Of a stretch of 64,000 nucleotides of DNA, positions 8,878-16,949 are shown one piece after another. The DNA lies in assembly GCA_035459025.1 (NCBI GenBank), contig DATHYT010000063.1, forward strand, positions 1 through 64,000, in the 5' to 3' direction. Source of the stretch: JAABQT01 sp035459025. GTDB taxonomy: Bacteria > Pseudomonadota > Gammaproteobacteria > Burkholderiales > SG8-39. The translations under genes were made by a program, and so were the position numbers. Every line of letters starts with the position of its first letter. Positions within the stretch are counted from its first letter, which is position 1. The notes beneath the pieces were generated by a model. It was not told where the DNA came from. It made no database searches and saw nothing but the letters and a program-made list of their open reading frames with translations.

Positions 8878-9441
8878 TCAGGCGTCGACGATGAACTGGA
8901 ACGCCGCCGTTTTGCTTTCGCCCCTCTGCGCCATGGCGACGACCAGCTCTGGGCGCCACAGCCCGTCGCGCGCGTCGCCCGGAAAGTACAGCTGCGTGGT
9001 GAGGATGCGCCCGCCCGGCGCCTGCACCTTGACGTGGATGTGGCGCGCGCGGCCCGGATATGGCGCAGGGAAGATGGTTTCCAGCCGGAAGCGCCCTTCC
9101 GCGTCCGCGAACAGGTGGCCGCGGTAGCGAAAGCCGACGTTGTCGTACTCTCCGTTCTCGTCGCAGTGCCAGAAATCGAGCAGCGCGCGGGACACCGGGC
9201 GGCACTGCGGCGACACCACGCGCCCGGTGAGCAGCAGCCGCTCGGCCTTCGTTCCGGGCTCGACGAGCGAGGCCCGCAGCGGCGTGTTCGGGGTGTAGTA
9301 AGGCCCCTCGCTCTGGCGGGGGGTGAGGGATGCCTGCGGGCCGCACGCGGGAGTCAGCGGCAGGTCACGGGCGAAGGCGGCGCCGACGAAGGGCAAGGCG
9401 ACCGCGGCCCCGATGAATCGGCGCCGTGTGTGGGTTCTCAT
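8878..9441 (-). CDS. Tat-exported intradiol ring-cleavage dioxygenase-like protein
   Basis: A 187-residue protein with a twin-arginine signal (RRRFIGAA, residues 6-13, and an Ala-x-Ala-like end near 25). The rest is the beta-sandwich of intradiol dioxygenases: GPYYTPN, LTGRVV, LLDFWHCDENGEYDN, then YPGRARHIHVKV. The candidate non-haem Fe(III) ligands are Tyr99, Tyr128, His134 and His136. Cytoplasmic catechol and protocatechuate dioxygenases are not exported and are longer, so this belongs to the extracytoplasmic subfamily, whose substrates are poorly known. Preceded on its strand by rtcB with a 4-base gap, but the functional link is doubtful. Confidence 0.85.
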   Translation of the reverse strand: MRTHTRRRFIGAAVALPFVGAAFARDLPLTPACGPQASLTPRQSEGPYYTPNTPLRASLVEPGTKAERLLLTGRVVSPQCRPVSRALLDFWHCDENGEYDNVGFRYRGHLFADAEGRFRLETIFPAPYPGRARHIHVKVQAPGGRILTTQLYFPGDARDGLWRPELVVAMAQRGESKTAAFQFIVDA

Positions 9442-9445
9442 GAGT

Positions 9446-10642
9446 TCAGCCTTTCACGCAAACGATCTGCTTGAGCGTGTGTAGGACTTCGACCAGGTCG
9501 CTTTGGTTCGCCATCACCTCGTCGATGTCCTTGTAGGCGCCCGGGATCTCGTCGAGCACGCCCTTGTCCTTGCGGCACACCACCCCCGCGGTCTGCTCGG
9601 CGAGATCGGCGACCGAGTAGCGCTTCTCGGCCTGCGTGCGGCTCATGCGCCGCCCGGCCCCGTGCGCGCAGGACTGGAACGCCTCGGCGCCGCCCTTGCC
9701 GCGCACGATGTAGCTCCGGGTGCCCATGCTTCCCGGGATGATGCCGAGGTCGCCTGCCCGCGCGCGGATCGCCCCTTTGCGCGTCACCCACACGCTCTCG
9801 CCGTAGTGCGTCTCGCGCTCGACGTAGTTGTGGTGGCAGTTGACCGCTTCGGTGGTCACCTCGAAGGCCGGCAGGTGGCGCCTGAGCGCCGCGAGCACCA
9901 GGTCCATCATCTCGGCGCGGTTGGCACGCGCATAGTCCTGCGCCCAGGCCACCGCCGCGACGTAGTCCTCGAAGTGCTGCGCGCCCTCCGAGAAATACGC
10001 CAGGTCGCGGTCGGGCAGCACGAGCTGGTGGCGCTCGGCGTCCTGCCGCGCCAGGGCGATGAAATAGGTGCCGATGGCGTTGCCGATGCCGCGGCTGCCC
10101 GAGTGCAGCATGACCCACACGCGCTGCGCTTCGTCGAGGCACACCTCGATGAAATGGTTGCCGCCGCCGAGGGTGCCGAGCTGGCGCACCCAGCTGGAAT
10201 TCTTGCCGACGCGCTTTTCGACCCCGGGGTGCTTGTCGAGGATCGCGCGCAAGCCGCGCTTGAACGGCTTTGCGGCGTCGCTGCGCGCATCGCGCTCGTC
10301 GTGCTGCTCGAACCCCACCGGCACGTCGCGCGAGATCTGCGCAAACACCTTCTTCAGGGACGCCTCGTCGATCTCGTTCGCGGTCAGCGACAGGCGCGCG
10401 GCGATCATGCCGCAGCCGATGTCCACCCCCACCGCCGCCGGGATGATGGCGCGCAGCGTCGGGATCACCGAGCCGACGGTGGCGCCGATGCCGTGGTGCA
10501 CGTCGGGCATCGCCGCGACGTGGTGGTGCACGATCGGCAGCTGCGAGATGTTGACGAGCTGCCGGCGCGCGGCTTCCTCGACGAGGTCGGTATAGACCTT
10601 GACGGGGACGCGGCCTTCGCGGATCTCCTGGCGCACCGGCAT
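9446..10642 (-). CDS. rtcB: RtcB family RNA-splicing ligase
   Basis: A 398-residue RtcB, which joins 2',3'-cyclic phosphate (3'-phosphate) and 5'-OH RNA ends using GTP and Mn(II). Visible motifs: AVGVDIGCG with metal ligands Asp74 and Cys77, LGTLGGGNHFIEV, HSGSRGIGN, NCHHNYVE, GSMGTRSYIV and SCAHGAGR with the guanylylated histidine at about 327. Length matches E. coli RtcB. No rtcA or rtcR regulator lies next to it. A TAACAT box sits exactly 6 bases before the ATG, so it may be read from its own leaderless promoter overlapping the stop of the upstream thioesterase gene. Confidence 0.94.
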   Translation of the reverse strand: MPVRQEIREGRVPVKVYTDLVEEAARRQLVNISQLPIVHHHVAAMPDVHHGIGATVGSVIPTLRAIIPAAVGVDIGCGMIAARLSLTANEIDEASLKKVFAQISRDVPVGFEQHDERDARSDAAKPFKRGLRAILDKHPGVEKRVGKNSSWVRQLGTLGGGNHFIEVCLDEAQRVWVMLHSGSRGIGNAIGTYFIALARQDAERHQLVLPDRDLAYFSEGAQHFEDYVAAVAWAQDYARANRAEMMDLVLAALRRHLPAFEVTTEAVNCHHNYVERETHYGESVWVTRKGAIRARAGDLGIIPGSMGTRSYIVRGKGGAEAFQSCAHGAGRRMSRTQAEKRYSVADLAEQTAGVVCRKDKGVLDEIPGAYKDIDEVMANQSDLVEVLHTLKQIVCVKG

Positions 10643-10651
10643 GGCCGGATG

Positions 10652-11068
10652 TTAGACCACGAACGGCTGCATTTTCTCCCGCAGATCCGTCGGGATCGGC
10701 AGCGCGCGCTGCGACTCGAGCGACATCAGCACCACCTTGTGCCGGGCGCGGAACTTCTCGTCGCCCGCCACCCGCCCGAGCACGGCGAACTCGATCGAGC
10801 TGCGGCCGAGCTTGGCAATGGACAGCTCGAGCACCAGCAGGTCCCCCAGGTGGCAGGGCCTGAAGAACTCGCAGCCGGTGTTCACGATCGGAAAGCCCAC
10901 GCGCCGCTGGATGTGCATCTCGTTGAAGGTGAAGCCGATCGCCTCGCCGAACCAGTCCTCGACCACCCCGTTCACCATGTCGAAGAAGTTGACGAAATAG
11001 ACGATGCCCGCCGGGTCGCAGTGCGAGAAGCGGATCTTGCGCTCGGTGGTGAAGCGGCGCCCCATCAC
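10652..11068 (-). CDS. 4-hydroxybenzoyl-CoA-thioesterase-type hotdog protein
   Basis: A 138-residue single hotdog-fold thioesterase. The signature HCDPAGIVYF at 16-25 carries the catalytic Asp18 of the Pseudomonas-type 4-hydroxybenzoyl-CoA thioesterase/YbgC family; the long helix (NFFDMVNGVVEDWF) and RRVGFPIVN follow. It directly abuts pobA (start at 11068, pobA stop at 11069), which strongly suggests it releases 4-hydroxybenzoate from its CoA ester for PobA. Family members also act on other aromatic and aliphatic CoA esters, so the exact substrate is inferred from context only. Confidence 0.87.
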   Translation of the reverse strand: MMGRRFTTERKIRFSHCDPAGIVYFVNFFDMVNGVVEDWFGEAIGFTFNEMHIQRRVGFPIVNTGCEFFRPCHLGDLLVLELSIAKLGRSSIEFAVLGRVAGDEKFRARHKVVLMSLESQRALPIPTDLREKMQPFVV

Positions 11069-12253
11069 TCAGTCGAGCGGGATGCCGACGTAGTTCTCCG
11101 CCAGCGTCGTCGCCTTGGCCCTGGAGCTGGTCAGGTAGTCGAGTTCGGCGAGCTGCAGGCGGTGCTGGAACGGCGTGTCGTCGTGGAATCGATGCAGCAT
11201 CGAGGTCATCCACCACGAGAAGTGCTCGACGCGCCAAGTCCGGCGCAGCGCGGTCGCCGAGTACTGGGCGAGCAGGTCGTTCCTATGGTCCTGGTAGTGG
11301 GCCTTCAGCGCGCGCGCCAGCACGCGCACGTCGGCCACCGCCAGGTTGAGCCCCTTGGCGCCGGTCGGCGGCACGATGTGCGCCGCGTCTCCGGCGAGGA
11401 AGAGCCGGCCGTACTGCATCGGCTCGACCACGAAGCTGCGCATGGCGACGATGCCCTTCTGGAAGATGCGGCCCTCCTTCAGCACCCAGCCGTCGGCGGT
11501 GGCGAGCCGCGCGCGCAGCTCCTCCCAGACGCGATCGTCGGGCCAGTTCTCGATGCGGTCCTCGGGATCGCATTGCACGTACAGGCGCTGGATCTCGGGC
11601 GAGCGCGTGCTGACCAGGGCGAAGCCGCGCTCGTGGTGCGCGTAGATCAGCTCGTCGGTCGAGGGCGGCGCCTGCACCAGGACCCCGAGCCAACCGAAGG
11701 GGTAGCTGCGGCTGAACTCGTGGCGGCGCCGCGACGGCATCGACGGGCGCGAGACGCCGTGAAAGCCGTCGCAGCCCGCGACGTAGTCGCACGCGAGCTC
11801 GCACAGCTCGCCAGCGGCATTGCGGAACCGCACCCTGGGCGCGTCGGTGTCGAGGTCCTGCAGCGTTACGTCCTTCGCGCCGAACTCGATCGGCGCGCCG
11901 GCGTCCAGGCGCGCCTTCACCAGGTCCCTGATCACCTCGTGCTGCGCGTACACCATGATCGAGCGCCCGCCGGTGAGCCCGGCGAGGTCGATGCGCCGCG
12001 TGCGCCCGTCGAAGCGCAGGTAGATGCCGTGGTGCACGGCGCCCTCGTGCATCATGCGCTCGCCGACGCCGGTCTCGTTCAGGATGTTGACCGTGCCCTG
12101 CTCCAGCACCCCGGCGCGGATCGTGGCCTCGATCTCCTCGCGCGTGCGCGTCTCCAGGACCACGGACTCGATGTCGTCCAGCCGCAACAGGTGCGCGAGC
12201 AGCAGCCCCGCGGGGCCGGCGCCGATGATGGCCACTTGTGTGCGGTTGGTCAC
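11069..12253 (-). CDS. pobA: 4-hydroxybenzoate 3-monooxygenase
   Basis: A 394-residue flavoprotein hydroxylase converting 4-hydroxybenzoate plus NADPH and O2 to protocatechuate. It shows the FAD dinucleotide motif GAGPAG near residue 11, the second FAD/NADPH motif CDGFHGVSR, and GDAAHIVPPTGAKGLNLAVADV. Length equals that of the Pseudomonas enzyme. The start is GTG at 12253. An 81-base divergent region separates it from the outer-membrane protein gene. It leads a pobA-thioesterase operon, linking CoA-dependent side-chain shortening of hydroxycinnamates with ring hydroxylation; the ring-cleavage genes are not in the window. Confidence 0.94.
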   Translation of the reverse strand: MTNRTQVAIIGAGPAGLLLAHLLRLDDIESVVLETRTREEIEATIRAGVLEQGTVNILNETGVGERMMHEGAVHHGIYLRFDGRTRRIDLAGLTGGRSIMVYAQHEVIRDLVKARLDAGAPIEFGAKDVTLQDLDTDAPRVRFRNAAGELCELACDYVAGCDGFHGVSRPSMPSRRRHEFSRSYPFGWLGVLVQAPPSTDELIYAHHERGFALVSTRSPEIQRLYVQCDPEDRIENWPDDRVWEELRARLATADGWVLKEGRIFQKGIVAMRSFVVEPMQYGRLFLAGDAAHIVPPTGAKGLNLAVADVRVLARALKAHYQDHRNDLLAQYSATALRRTWRVEHFSWWMTSMLHRFHDDTPFQHRLQLAELDYLTSSRAKATTLAENYVGIPLD

Positions 12254-12334
12254 GCCGCGTCGGGATTAAGATGCCATACTATCTGTTGGCGTCGGCATGC
12301 GGCCATTTTATCGCCGCTCACCAAGGAGTCGATC
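12254..12334. promoter_or_regulatory. Divergent promoter region between pobA and an outer-membrane protein gene
   Basis: Only 81 bases separate the two divergent starts. An AT-rich island near 12274-12284 offers TACTAT on the plus strand and TAGTAT on the minus strand as -10 candidates. The plus-strand gene also has a clear AAGGAG ribosome site at 12323-12328. No PobR-like operator or regulator gene was recognised here. Confidence 0.4.
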
Positions 12335-13051
12335 ATGCGCATCCTCATCATTTCGCTTCTCTCGGCACTGCTGGCTGCCGCGCCGGCGGCGGCGCAGGAG
12401 ATCGACCAGCTGCAGACGATCGGTCAATCTAAATTCCGCCTGCTGTCCGAGGACCTCGGCGCGGCGCTCAGCTACCACGCGCAGACTCCCGCGGAACCCC
12501 TCGGCATCACCGGGTTCGATTTCGGCGTCGGGGTCACGGCCACGAAGATGGAGAACGCCGCGATCCTGCAGCAGGTGACCTCCGACGACGCGGAAACCAC
12601 GATCTACGTGCCGACGATCCGCCTGCACAAGGGCCTGCCCGCCGGGTTCGATATCGGACTGACCTACGCTTCGGTTCCCGGAAGCAACATCAGGTACACG
12701 GGCGGCGAGCTGCGCTACGCCATCCTGCAGGGCGGCGTGGCCTCGCCGGCGCTCGCGGTGCGCGGCAGCCTGACCAAGCTGAGCGGCGTCGACCAGCTGT
12801 CCCTGGACACGCGTGGCGTGGACATTTCCATCTCCAAGGGCTTCGCGTTCCTGACGCCGTACGCGGGAATCGGGCGCGTGTGGGTGGAGAGCAAGCCCAG
12901 CGGGGTGCCGTTGCTGGTCGCAGAGAAATTCACCCTCACCAAGGCGTTCATCGGCATCGGCATGAATTTCGCGCTGCTGAACGTCAACTTCCAGGTCGAC
13001 AAGACCGGCGACGCGACCTCCTCCAGCGTGAAGCTCGGCTGGCGCTTCTAG
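12335..13051 (+). CDS. Exported outer-membrane beta-barrel-like protein
   Basis: A 238-residue protein with a classical signal peptide (LIISLLSALLAAAPAAAQ, cleavage after Ala-x-Ala near residue 20). The mature part is an alternation of short amphipathic strands with Gly turns and ends in the aromatic sequence GWRF, the C-terminal signal used by the BAM complex. Length and pattern suit an 8-10 strand barrel of unknown function. The start has a good AAGGAG site. It is transcribed away from pobA and converges on an amidohydrolase gene with which it shares a CTAG stop overlap. Confidence 0.72.
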   Translation: MRILIISLLSALLAAAPAAAQEIDQLQTIGQSKFRLLSEDLGAALSYHAQTPAEPLGITGFDFGVGVTATKMENAAILQQVTSDDAETTIYVPTIRLHKGLPAGFDIGLTYASVPGSNIRYTGGELRYAILQGGVASPALAVRGSLTKLSGVDQLSLDTRGVDISISKGFAFLTPYAGIGRVWVESKPSGVPLLVAEKFTLTKAFIGIGMNFALLNVNFQVDKTGDATSSSVKLGWRF

Positions 13052-13905
13052 AGGCCGAGCAGCCGGGCCGCGTTCTGCTTCAGGATCAGCGGCCGCACCG
13101 CTGGCTTGATGGGCAGCTTGTCGAACTCGGCGAGCCACTTTTCCGGCGCGATCACCGGATAGTCGGAGCCGAACAGGATCCGGTCCTTCAGTAGCGTGTT
13201 GGCGTACTGGACGAGGAGCGGCGGGAAGTACTTCGGCGACCAGCCCGAGAGGTCGATATAGACCTGCGGCTTGTGCGTCGCCACCGACAGCGCCTCTTCC
13301 TGCCACGGGAACGAAGGGTGCGCGAGGATCAGCGGCATGGCGGGAAAATCCGCCGCCACGTCGTCCAGCAGCATCGGGTTCGAATACTTCAGGCGGATGC
13401 CGCCGCCGCCCGGCGTTTGCGCGCCGACGCCCGTCTGCCCGGTGTGAAAGAGCGCCGGCAGCTTCGCCTCCGCGATCACCTCGTAGAGCGGATAGGCCAT
13501 GCGGTCGTTGGGATAGAACTCCTGCACCGACGGATGGAACTTGAAGCCGCGCACCTGGTAGTCCCGGATCAGGCGCCGCGCCATCTTCACGCCCTCGGCG
13601 CCGCGGTGCGGGTTGATGCTGGCGAACGGGATCGCGACGTCGGCATTGCTGTGCGCGAGCTCCGCGACCTCCTCATTGGTGATGCCGCGGCTCGCGCCCT
13701 TCTCGCCGTCCACGGTGAAGACGACGAAGGCCATCTTCAGCTTGCGGTACATGTCGGCCATCTCGGGCACCGTCTGGTGCTGGGGCGTGTAGCGGAAGTA
13801 ATTGCCCATCGCCTGCTGTGACTCGGTCGGCGTGTCGCCCACGCGCAGCGCCGACTTCCAGGCGTGGGTATGCATGTCGATGGCGACGAAGTTCTCGATA
13901 TTCAT
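13048..13905 (-). CDS. Amidohydrolase-2 family protein
   Basis: A 285-residue TIM-barrel amidohydrolase of the decarboxylase/hydrolase group (ACMSD, LigW/LigJ relatives). The N-terminal metal motif is D-M-H-T-H (His12, His14); later ligands appear as LFHTGQTG, LAHPSFPW and FGSDYPV. The ATG at 13905 overlaps the stop of the ligase gene (ATGA), so both are co-translated. In this setting it may hydrolyse or decarboxylate an aromatic intermediate, but the reaction cannot be fixed. Much longer frames through this region on the same strand are shadows of the ligase gene. Confidence 0.82.
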   Translation of the reverse strand: MNIENFVAIDMHTHAWKSALRVGDTPTESQQAMGNYFRYTPQHQTVPEMADMYRKLKMAFVVFTVDGEKGASRGITNEEVAELAHSNADVAIPFASINPHRGAEGVKMARRLIRDYQVRGFKFHPSVQEFYPNDRMAYPLYEVIAEAKLPALFHTGQTGVGAQTPGGGGIRLKYSNPMLLDDVAADFPAMPLILAHPSFPWQEEALSVATHKPQVYIDLSGWSPKYFPPLLVQYANTLLKDRILFGSDYPVIAPEKWLAEFDKLPIKPAVRPLILKQNAARLLGL

Positions 13906-15650
13906 GTATTCGCTTTCAGCACCTGCGGGCCGTAGGGTTCCGTGTACAGCATTTCTACCAGATCGGCGCGGCGTTGCAGCACGGCGCGCTGGTTGATCGA
14001 GCCCTTGTCGGTGATCTCGCCCGCGTCGATCGACAACGGCCCCGCGAGGAGCGCGGCGCGCGCGATGCGGGTGCTGCTGCCCGTGCTGCGCGCGGCGAGC
14101 GCATCGAGCAGCTTCTGCAGGTCCGGTTCTTTCGCGCCGGGCCGCGGAATGACGAGCGCGCACACCTCGTCCCGGTCGTGGCCGGCGATGACGGCATCCT
14201 GCACCCACGGATTGCCCGCGGCGATGACCTCGGCGCGCAGGCGCCCGACGCTCACCCAGGTGCCGGTGGTCAGCTTGAAGTCCTCCGCAATGCGGCCGTC
14301 GAACTCCAGCCCCTGCGCCGGGTCGCCGGGATCGAGGAACCGGAGCGCATCGCCGGTGCGGTAGTAGCCCTCCTCGTCGAAGGCCGCGCGCGTCAGCGCC
14401 GGCTGGCGCCAGTAGCCGGGGGTGATGCTCGGGCCGCGAAAGCGCGCCTCGAGCTTGCCGTTCACCGGCGCGAGCTTCATCTCCAGCCCGTCCACCGGCA
14501 GTCCCACGGTGCCCGCGCGCGCGGCGCCGCGGTTGGTGCTCATGGCGAAGGGCGCGGTTTCGGTGGCGCCGTAGCCCGTGATCCAGAGGATGCGCTCGCC
14601 GCAGGAGCGCTCGGCGAGTTCCTCGTAGGCCTGCCACACCGCCTGCGGCAGCACCGCCGCCGCGTACTGCATGAGCCCCATCCGGCTGAAGAAGCTCCGG
14701 CGCAGCGCTTCGTCGGCGCGCAGGAACGGCAGCAACGCCTCGTAGCCGCGCGGCACGTTGAAGTAGATGGTCGGCGCCACGTCGCGCAGGTTCGCCACCG
14801 TCTTCTCGATCATGCCGGGAACCGGCCGGCCCTCGTCGATATGGAGCGTGCCGCCGTTGTAGACCACGATGCCGATGTTGTGGCTGCCGCCCGCGGTGTG
14901 GTGCCAGGGCAGCCAGTCCACGAGCACCGGCGGCACCGCAGCGAGGAACGGCAGCGCCTGCGCGAGCATCTGCTGGTTCGCGCACCACATGCGCTGCGTC
15001 TGGATCACGGCCTTGGGCTGGCCGGTCGAGCCCGAGGTGAACAGGAGCTTGGCGATCGTGTCGCCGCCGGTGCGCCCGTACGCGTCGTCGACCGCGGCCG
15101 TCGGCTCGGCCTCCGGAACGGTCGCGAAGACAACCTCTGCGCCCTTCGGCACGGATGCGCCGACCGCGCCCGCGTAGCGCGCTTCGTCCTGGGCGAACAC
15201 GAGTCCCGGCGTAGCGAGCGCCATGACGTGGCGGAGCTTCGCGTGGTCGGTCGACACAAGCGAATACGCCGGCGACACCGGCGCGCAGGGCACGCCTGCG
15301 TAGAGCGCCCCGAGCATGAGCATGAGATGCTCGAGGGAATTTTCCGACAGGATGGCAAGCGGGCGCTCGGCCGACAGCCTGCGCTCGAGCAGGGCCTGAC
15401 CGACGCGACGAGCACGCCTGAACGCCTCGCCGTACGAGAGCGTGCGCCAGCCGCCATGCGCGTCGCGCTCCGCGGCGAGCACGTGCCCGGGCCGCTCGCG
15501 CGCCCAGTGCGCCAGGCGCCCGATCAGGTTGCGCGGATACGGTCCGAGCGGGTGCGGGGAGCGCAGGAGAATAGCGCCATCCCGCCGCCGCTCCACCGCC
15601 ACGTCCGCGGCCCCCAGCGGGACCCTGCGCCATGCCGTCTCACGCTGCAT
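13902..15650 (-). CDS. Feruloyl-CoA synthase-like acyl-CoA ligase
   Basis: A 582-residue ANL ligase. The P-loop is LLFTSGSTGQPKAVI; the A5 motif is TGYGATETAPF; the C-terminal hinge reads GYYRTGDALRF, and the region EDFKLTTGTWVSVGRLRAEVI is characteristic of feruloyl-CoA synthases, which lack the usual catalytic-lysine context and keep GSINQRAVLQRR near the end. It would activate ferulate, p-coumarate or a similar aryl acid to its CoA thioester. The enoyl-CoA hydratase/aldolase and vanillin dehydrogenase normally paired with Fcs are absent; instead it is coupled to an amidohydrolase and diverges from an ABC importer, which may bring in the substrate. Confidence 0.82.
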   Translation of the reverse strand: MQRETAWRRVPLGAADVAVERRRDGAILLRSPHPLGPYPRNLIGRLAHWARERPGHVLAAERDAHGGWRTLSYGEAFRRARRVGQALLERRLSAERPLAILSENSLEHLMLMLGALYAGVPCAPVSPAYSLVSTDHAKLRHVMALATPGLVFAQDEARYAGAVGASVPKGAEVVFATVPEAEPTAAVDDAYGRTGGDTIAKLLFTSGSTGQPKAVIQTQRMWCANQQMLAQALPFLAAVPPVLVDWLPWHHTAGGSHNIGIVVYNGGTLHIDEGRPVPGMIEKTVANLRDVAPTIYFNVPRGYEALLPFLRADEALRRSFFSRMGLMQYAAAVLPQAVWQAYEELAERSCGERILWITGYGATETAPFAMSTNRGAARAGTVGLPVDGLEMKLAPVNGKLEARFRGPSITPGYWRQPALTRAAFDEEGYYRTGDALRFLDPGDPAQGLEFDGRIAEDFKLTTGTWVSVGRLRAEVIAAGNPWVQDAVIAGHDRDEVCALVIPRPGAKEPDLQKLLDALAARSTGSSTRIARAALLAGPLSIDAGEITDKGSINQRAVLQRRADLVEMLYTEPYGPQVLKANT

Positions 15651-15710
15651 CTCGGGGATTCTCCCACGCAGAGTTCCATTAGAATCGCGTCATACCCACG
15701 AGGAGAAGCC

Positions 15711-16925
15711 ATGTCCTTCGATCGCCGCAGATTCAACCAGACGCTGGCCGCCGCCACGCTCGGCTCGCTCGCGCCGTTCAACATCGCCCGCGCCCAGTCC
15801 GGCAGGCTCAAGGTCGGCGTGCTGCTGCCGCGCTCGGGCATCCAGGCCGGCATCGGCCAGGACTGCCACCGCGTCGTCGAGATCACCAACGGCTTGCTGC
15901 GCGACCTGGGGCTCCCGGCGCTCGACATCATGAACGGCGACACCGAGTCGAACGTCGACGTCGCGCGCTCGCGCGCCGAGCGCCTGATCGGCGAGGGCGC
16001 GCAGCTGCTCGTGGGCGCCTTCGACTCGGGCCAGACCACCGCCATCGCCCAGGTCGCCGAGCAGCGCGGCATCCCGCTGGTGATCAACATCGCCGCCGCG
16101 CCGCCGATCACCGAGCAGGGCTACAAGTTCGTGTTCCGCAACTTCGCCACGGCGCCGATGATCCTGGGCGATGCGTTTGCCAACCAGCTCGAGGTATTCG
16201 CGGCCACCGGCGTGTCGCCCAAGTCGGTGGTGTTCATGCACGTGAACGACACCTTCGGGCAGGCCATGCAGCGCGGCTTCACCGGCGTGATGAAGAAGTT
16301 CACCATGCCCTACACGGTCGCGGACACGATCGCCTACGACCCGGCGGCGCGCGACCTGTCGGTCGAGGTGGCCAAGGCCAAGGCGACGGGCGCCGAGGCG
16401 TTGGTGATGGTGAGCCGCCTGAACGACGCCATCCTCATCACGCGCGAGCTGGTCAAGCAGCGCTGGAATCCGACGGCGGTGCTCAGCATGGGCCCGGGCT
16501 GGTACGAGGACCAGTACCTGAAGACGCTCGGCAAGCTCGGCGACGGCCCGATCAGCTTCGTGCCGTGGTACGACCCGAACAAGAAGCTCGCCCAGCAGCT
16601 CCAGGCCGCGCATCAGAAGGCCTACCCGGACATCAGCCTGAACACCAACCACGTGTACACGTTCGAGGCGCTGCTCGTCGCCGCCGACGCCCACAAGCGC
16701 GCTGGCAGCACGGATCCGAAGGCGCTCGCCGACGCCATCCGCGCCACGAACATCACCAACAACGTCAGCCCGGGGCCCGGCATCCAGTTCGACGCCAAGG
16801 GCCAGAACAGCAAGCTGAAGAACTCGGCGATCCAGAACCGCGGCGGCAAGCTCGTCACGGTGGCGCCGAAGGACGCCGCCGACGCCAAGCCCCAGCTGCC
16901 GATGACGCCTTACGACAAGCGCTAG
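15711..16925 (+). CDS. Branched-chain-type ABC transporter substrate-binding protein (system 1)
   Basis: A 404-residue periplasmic binding protein of the LivJ/type I fold family. The N-terminus has a twin-arginine-like signal (RRRFNQTLAAATLGSLAPF, then Ala-Arg-Ala-Gln near 29), followed by LKVGVLLPRSG, AERLIGEGAQLLVGAFDSGQ and VPWYDPNKK. An AGGAGA ribosome site precedes the ATG. Such Tat-exported LivJ homologues commonly bind aromatic or other organic acids rather than amino acids; its place next to a feruloyl-CoA-synthase-like gene supports this. It heads a five-gene importer operon and is followed by a strong GC hairpin before the permease genes. Confidence 0.9.
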   Translation: MSFDRRRFNQTLAAATLGSLAPFNIARAQSGRLKVGVLLPRSGIQAGIGQDCHRVVEITNGLLRDLGLPALDIMNGDTESNVDVARSRAERLIGEGAQLLVGAFDSGQTTAIAQVAEQRGIPLVINIAAAPPITEQGYKFVFRNFATAPMILGDAFANQLEVFAATGVSPKSVVFMHVNDTFGQAMQRGFTGVMKKFTMPYTVADTIAYDPAARDLSVEVAKAKATGAEALVMVSRLNDAILITRELVKQRWNPTAVLSMGPGWYEDQYLKTLGKLGDGPISFVPWYDPNKKLAQQLQAAHQKAYPDISLNTNHVYTFEALLVAADAHKRAGSTDPKALADAIRATNITNNVSPGPGIQFDAKGQNSKLKNSAIQNRGGKLVTVAPKDAADAKPQLPMTPYDKR

Positions 16926-16927
16926 CG

Positions 16928-16947
16928 GCGGGCCGCGGGCGGCCCGC
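16928..16947 (+). promoter_or_regulatory. Intercistronic GC hairpin after the binding-protein gene
   Basis: An 8-bp perfect stem (16928-16935 with 16940-16947) and a 4-base loop begin 2 bases after the binding-protein stop and end 2 bases before the GTG of the permease. There is no T-run, so it is more likely an mRNA stabiliser or attenuator than a terminator. It could lower permease translation relative to the binding protein. The second ABC operon has a comparable hairpin at 27663-27684. Confidence 0.5.
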
Positions 16948-16949
16948 TC

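Noticed and set aside
9503..12334. Very long plus-strand frame across rtcB, thioesterase and pobA
   Set aside because: It crosses three certain minus-strand genes in antisense and only its far end (from 12335) is a real gene.
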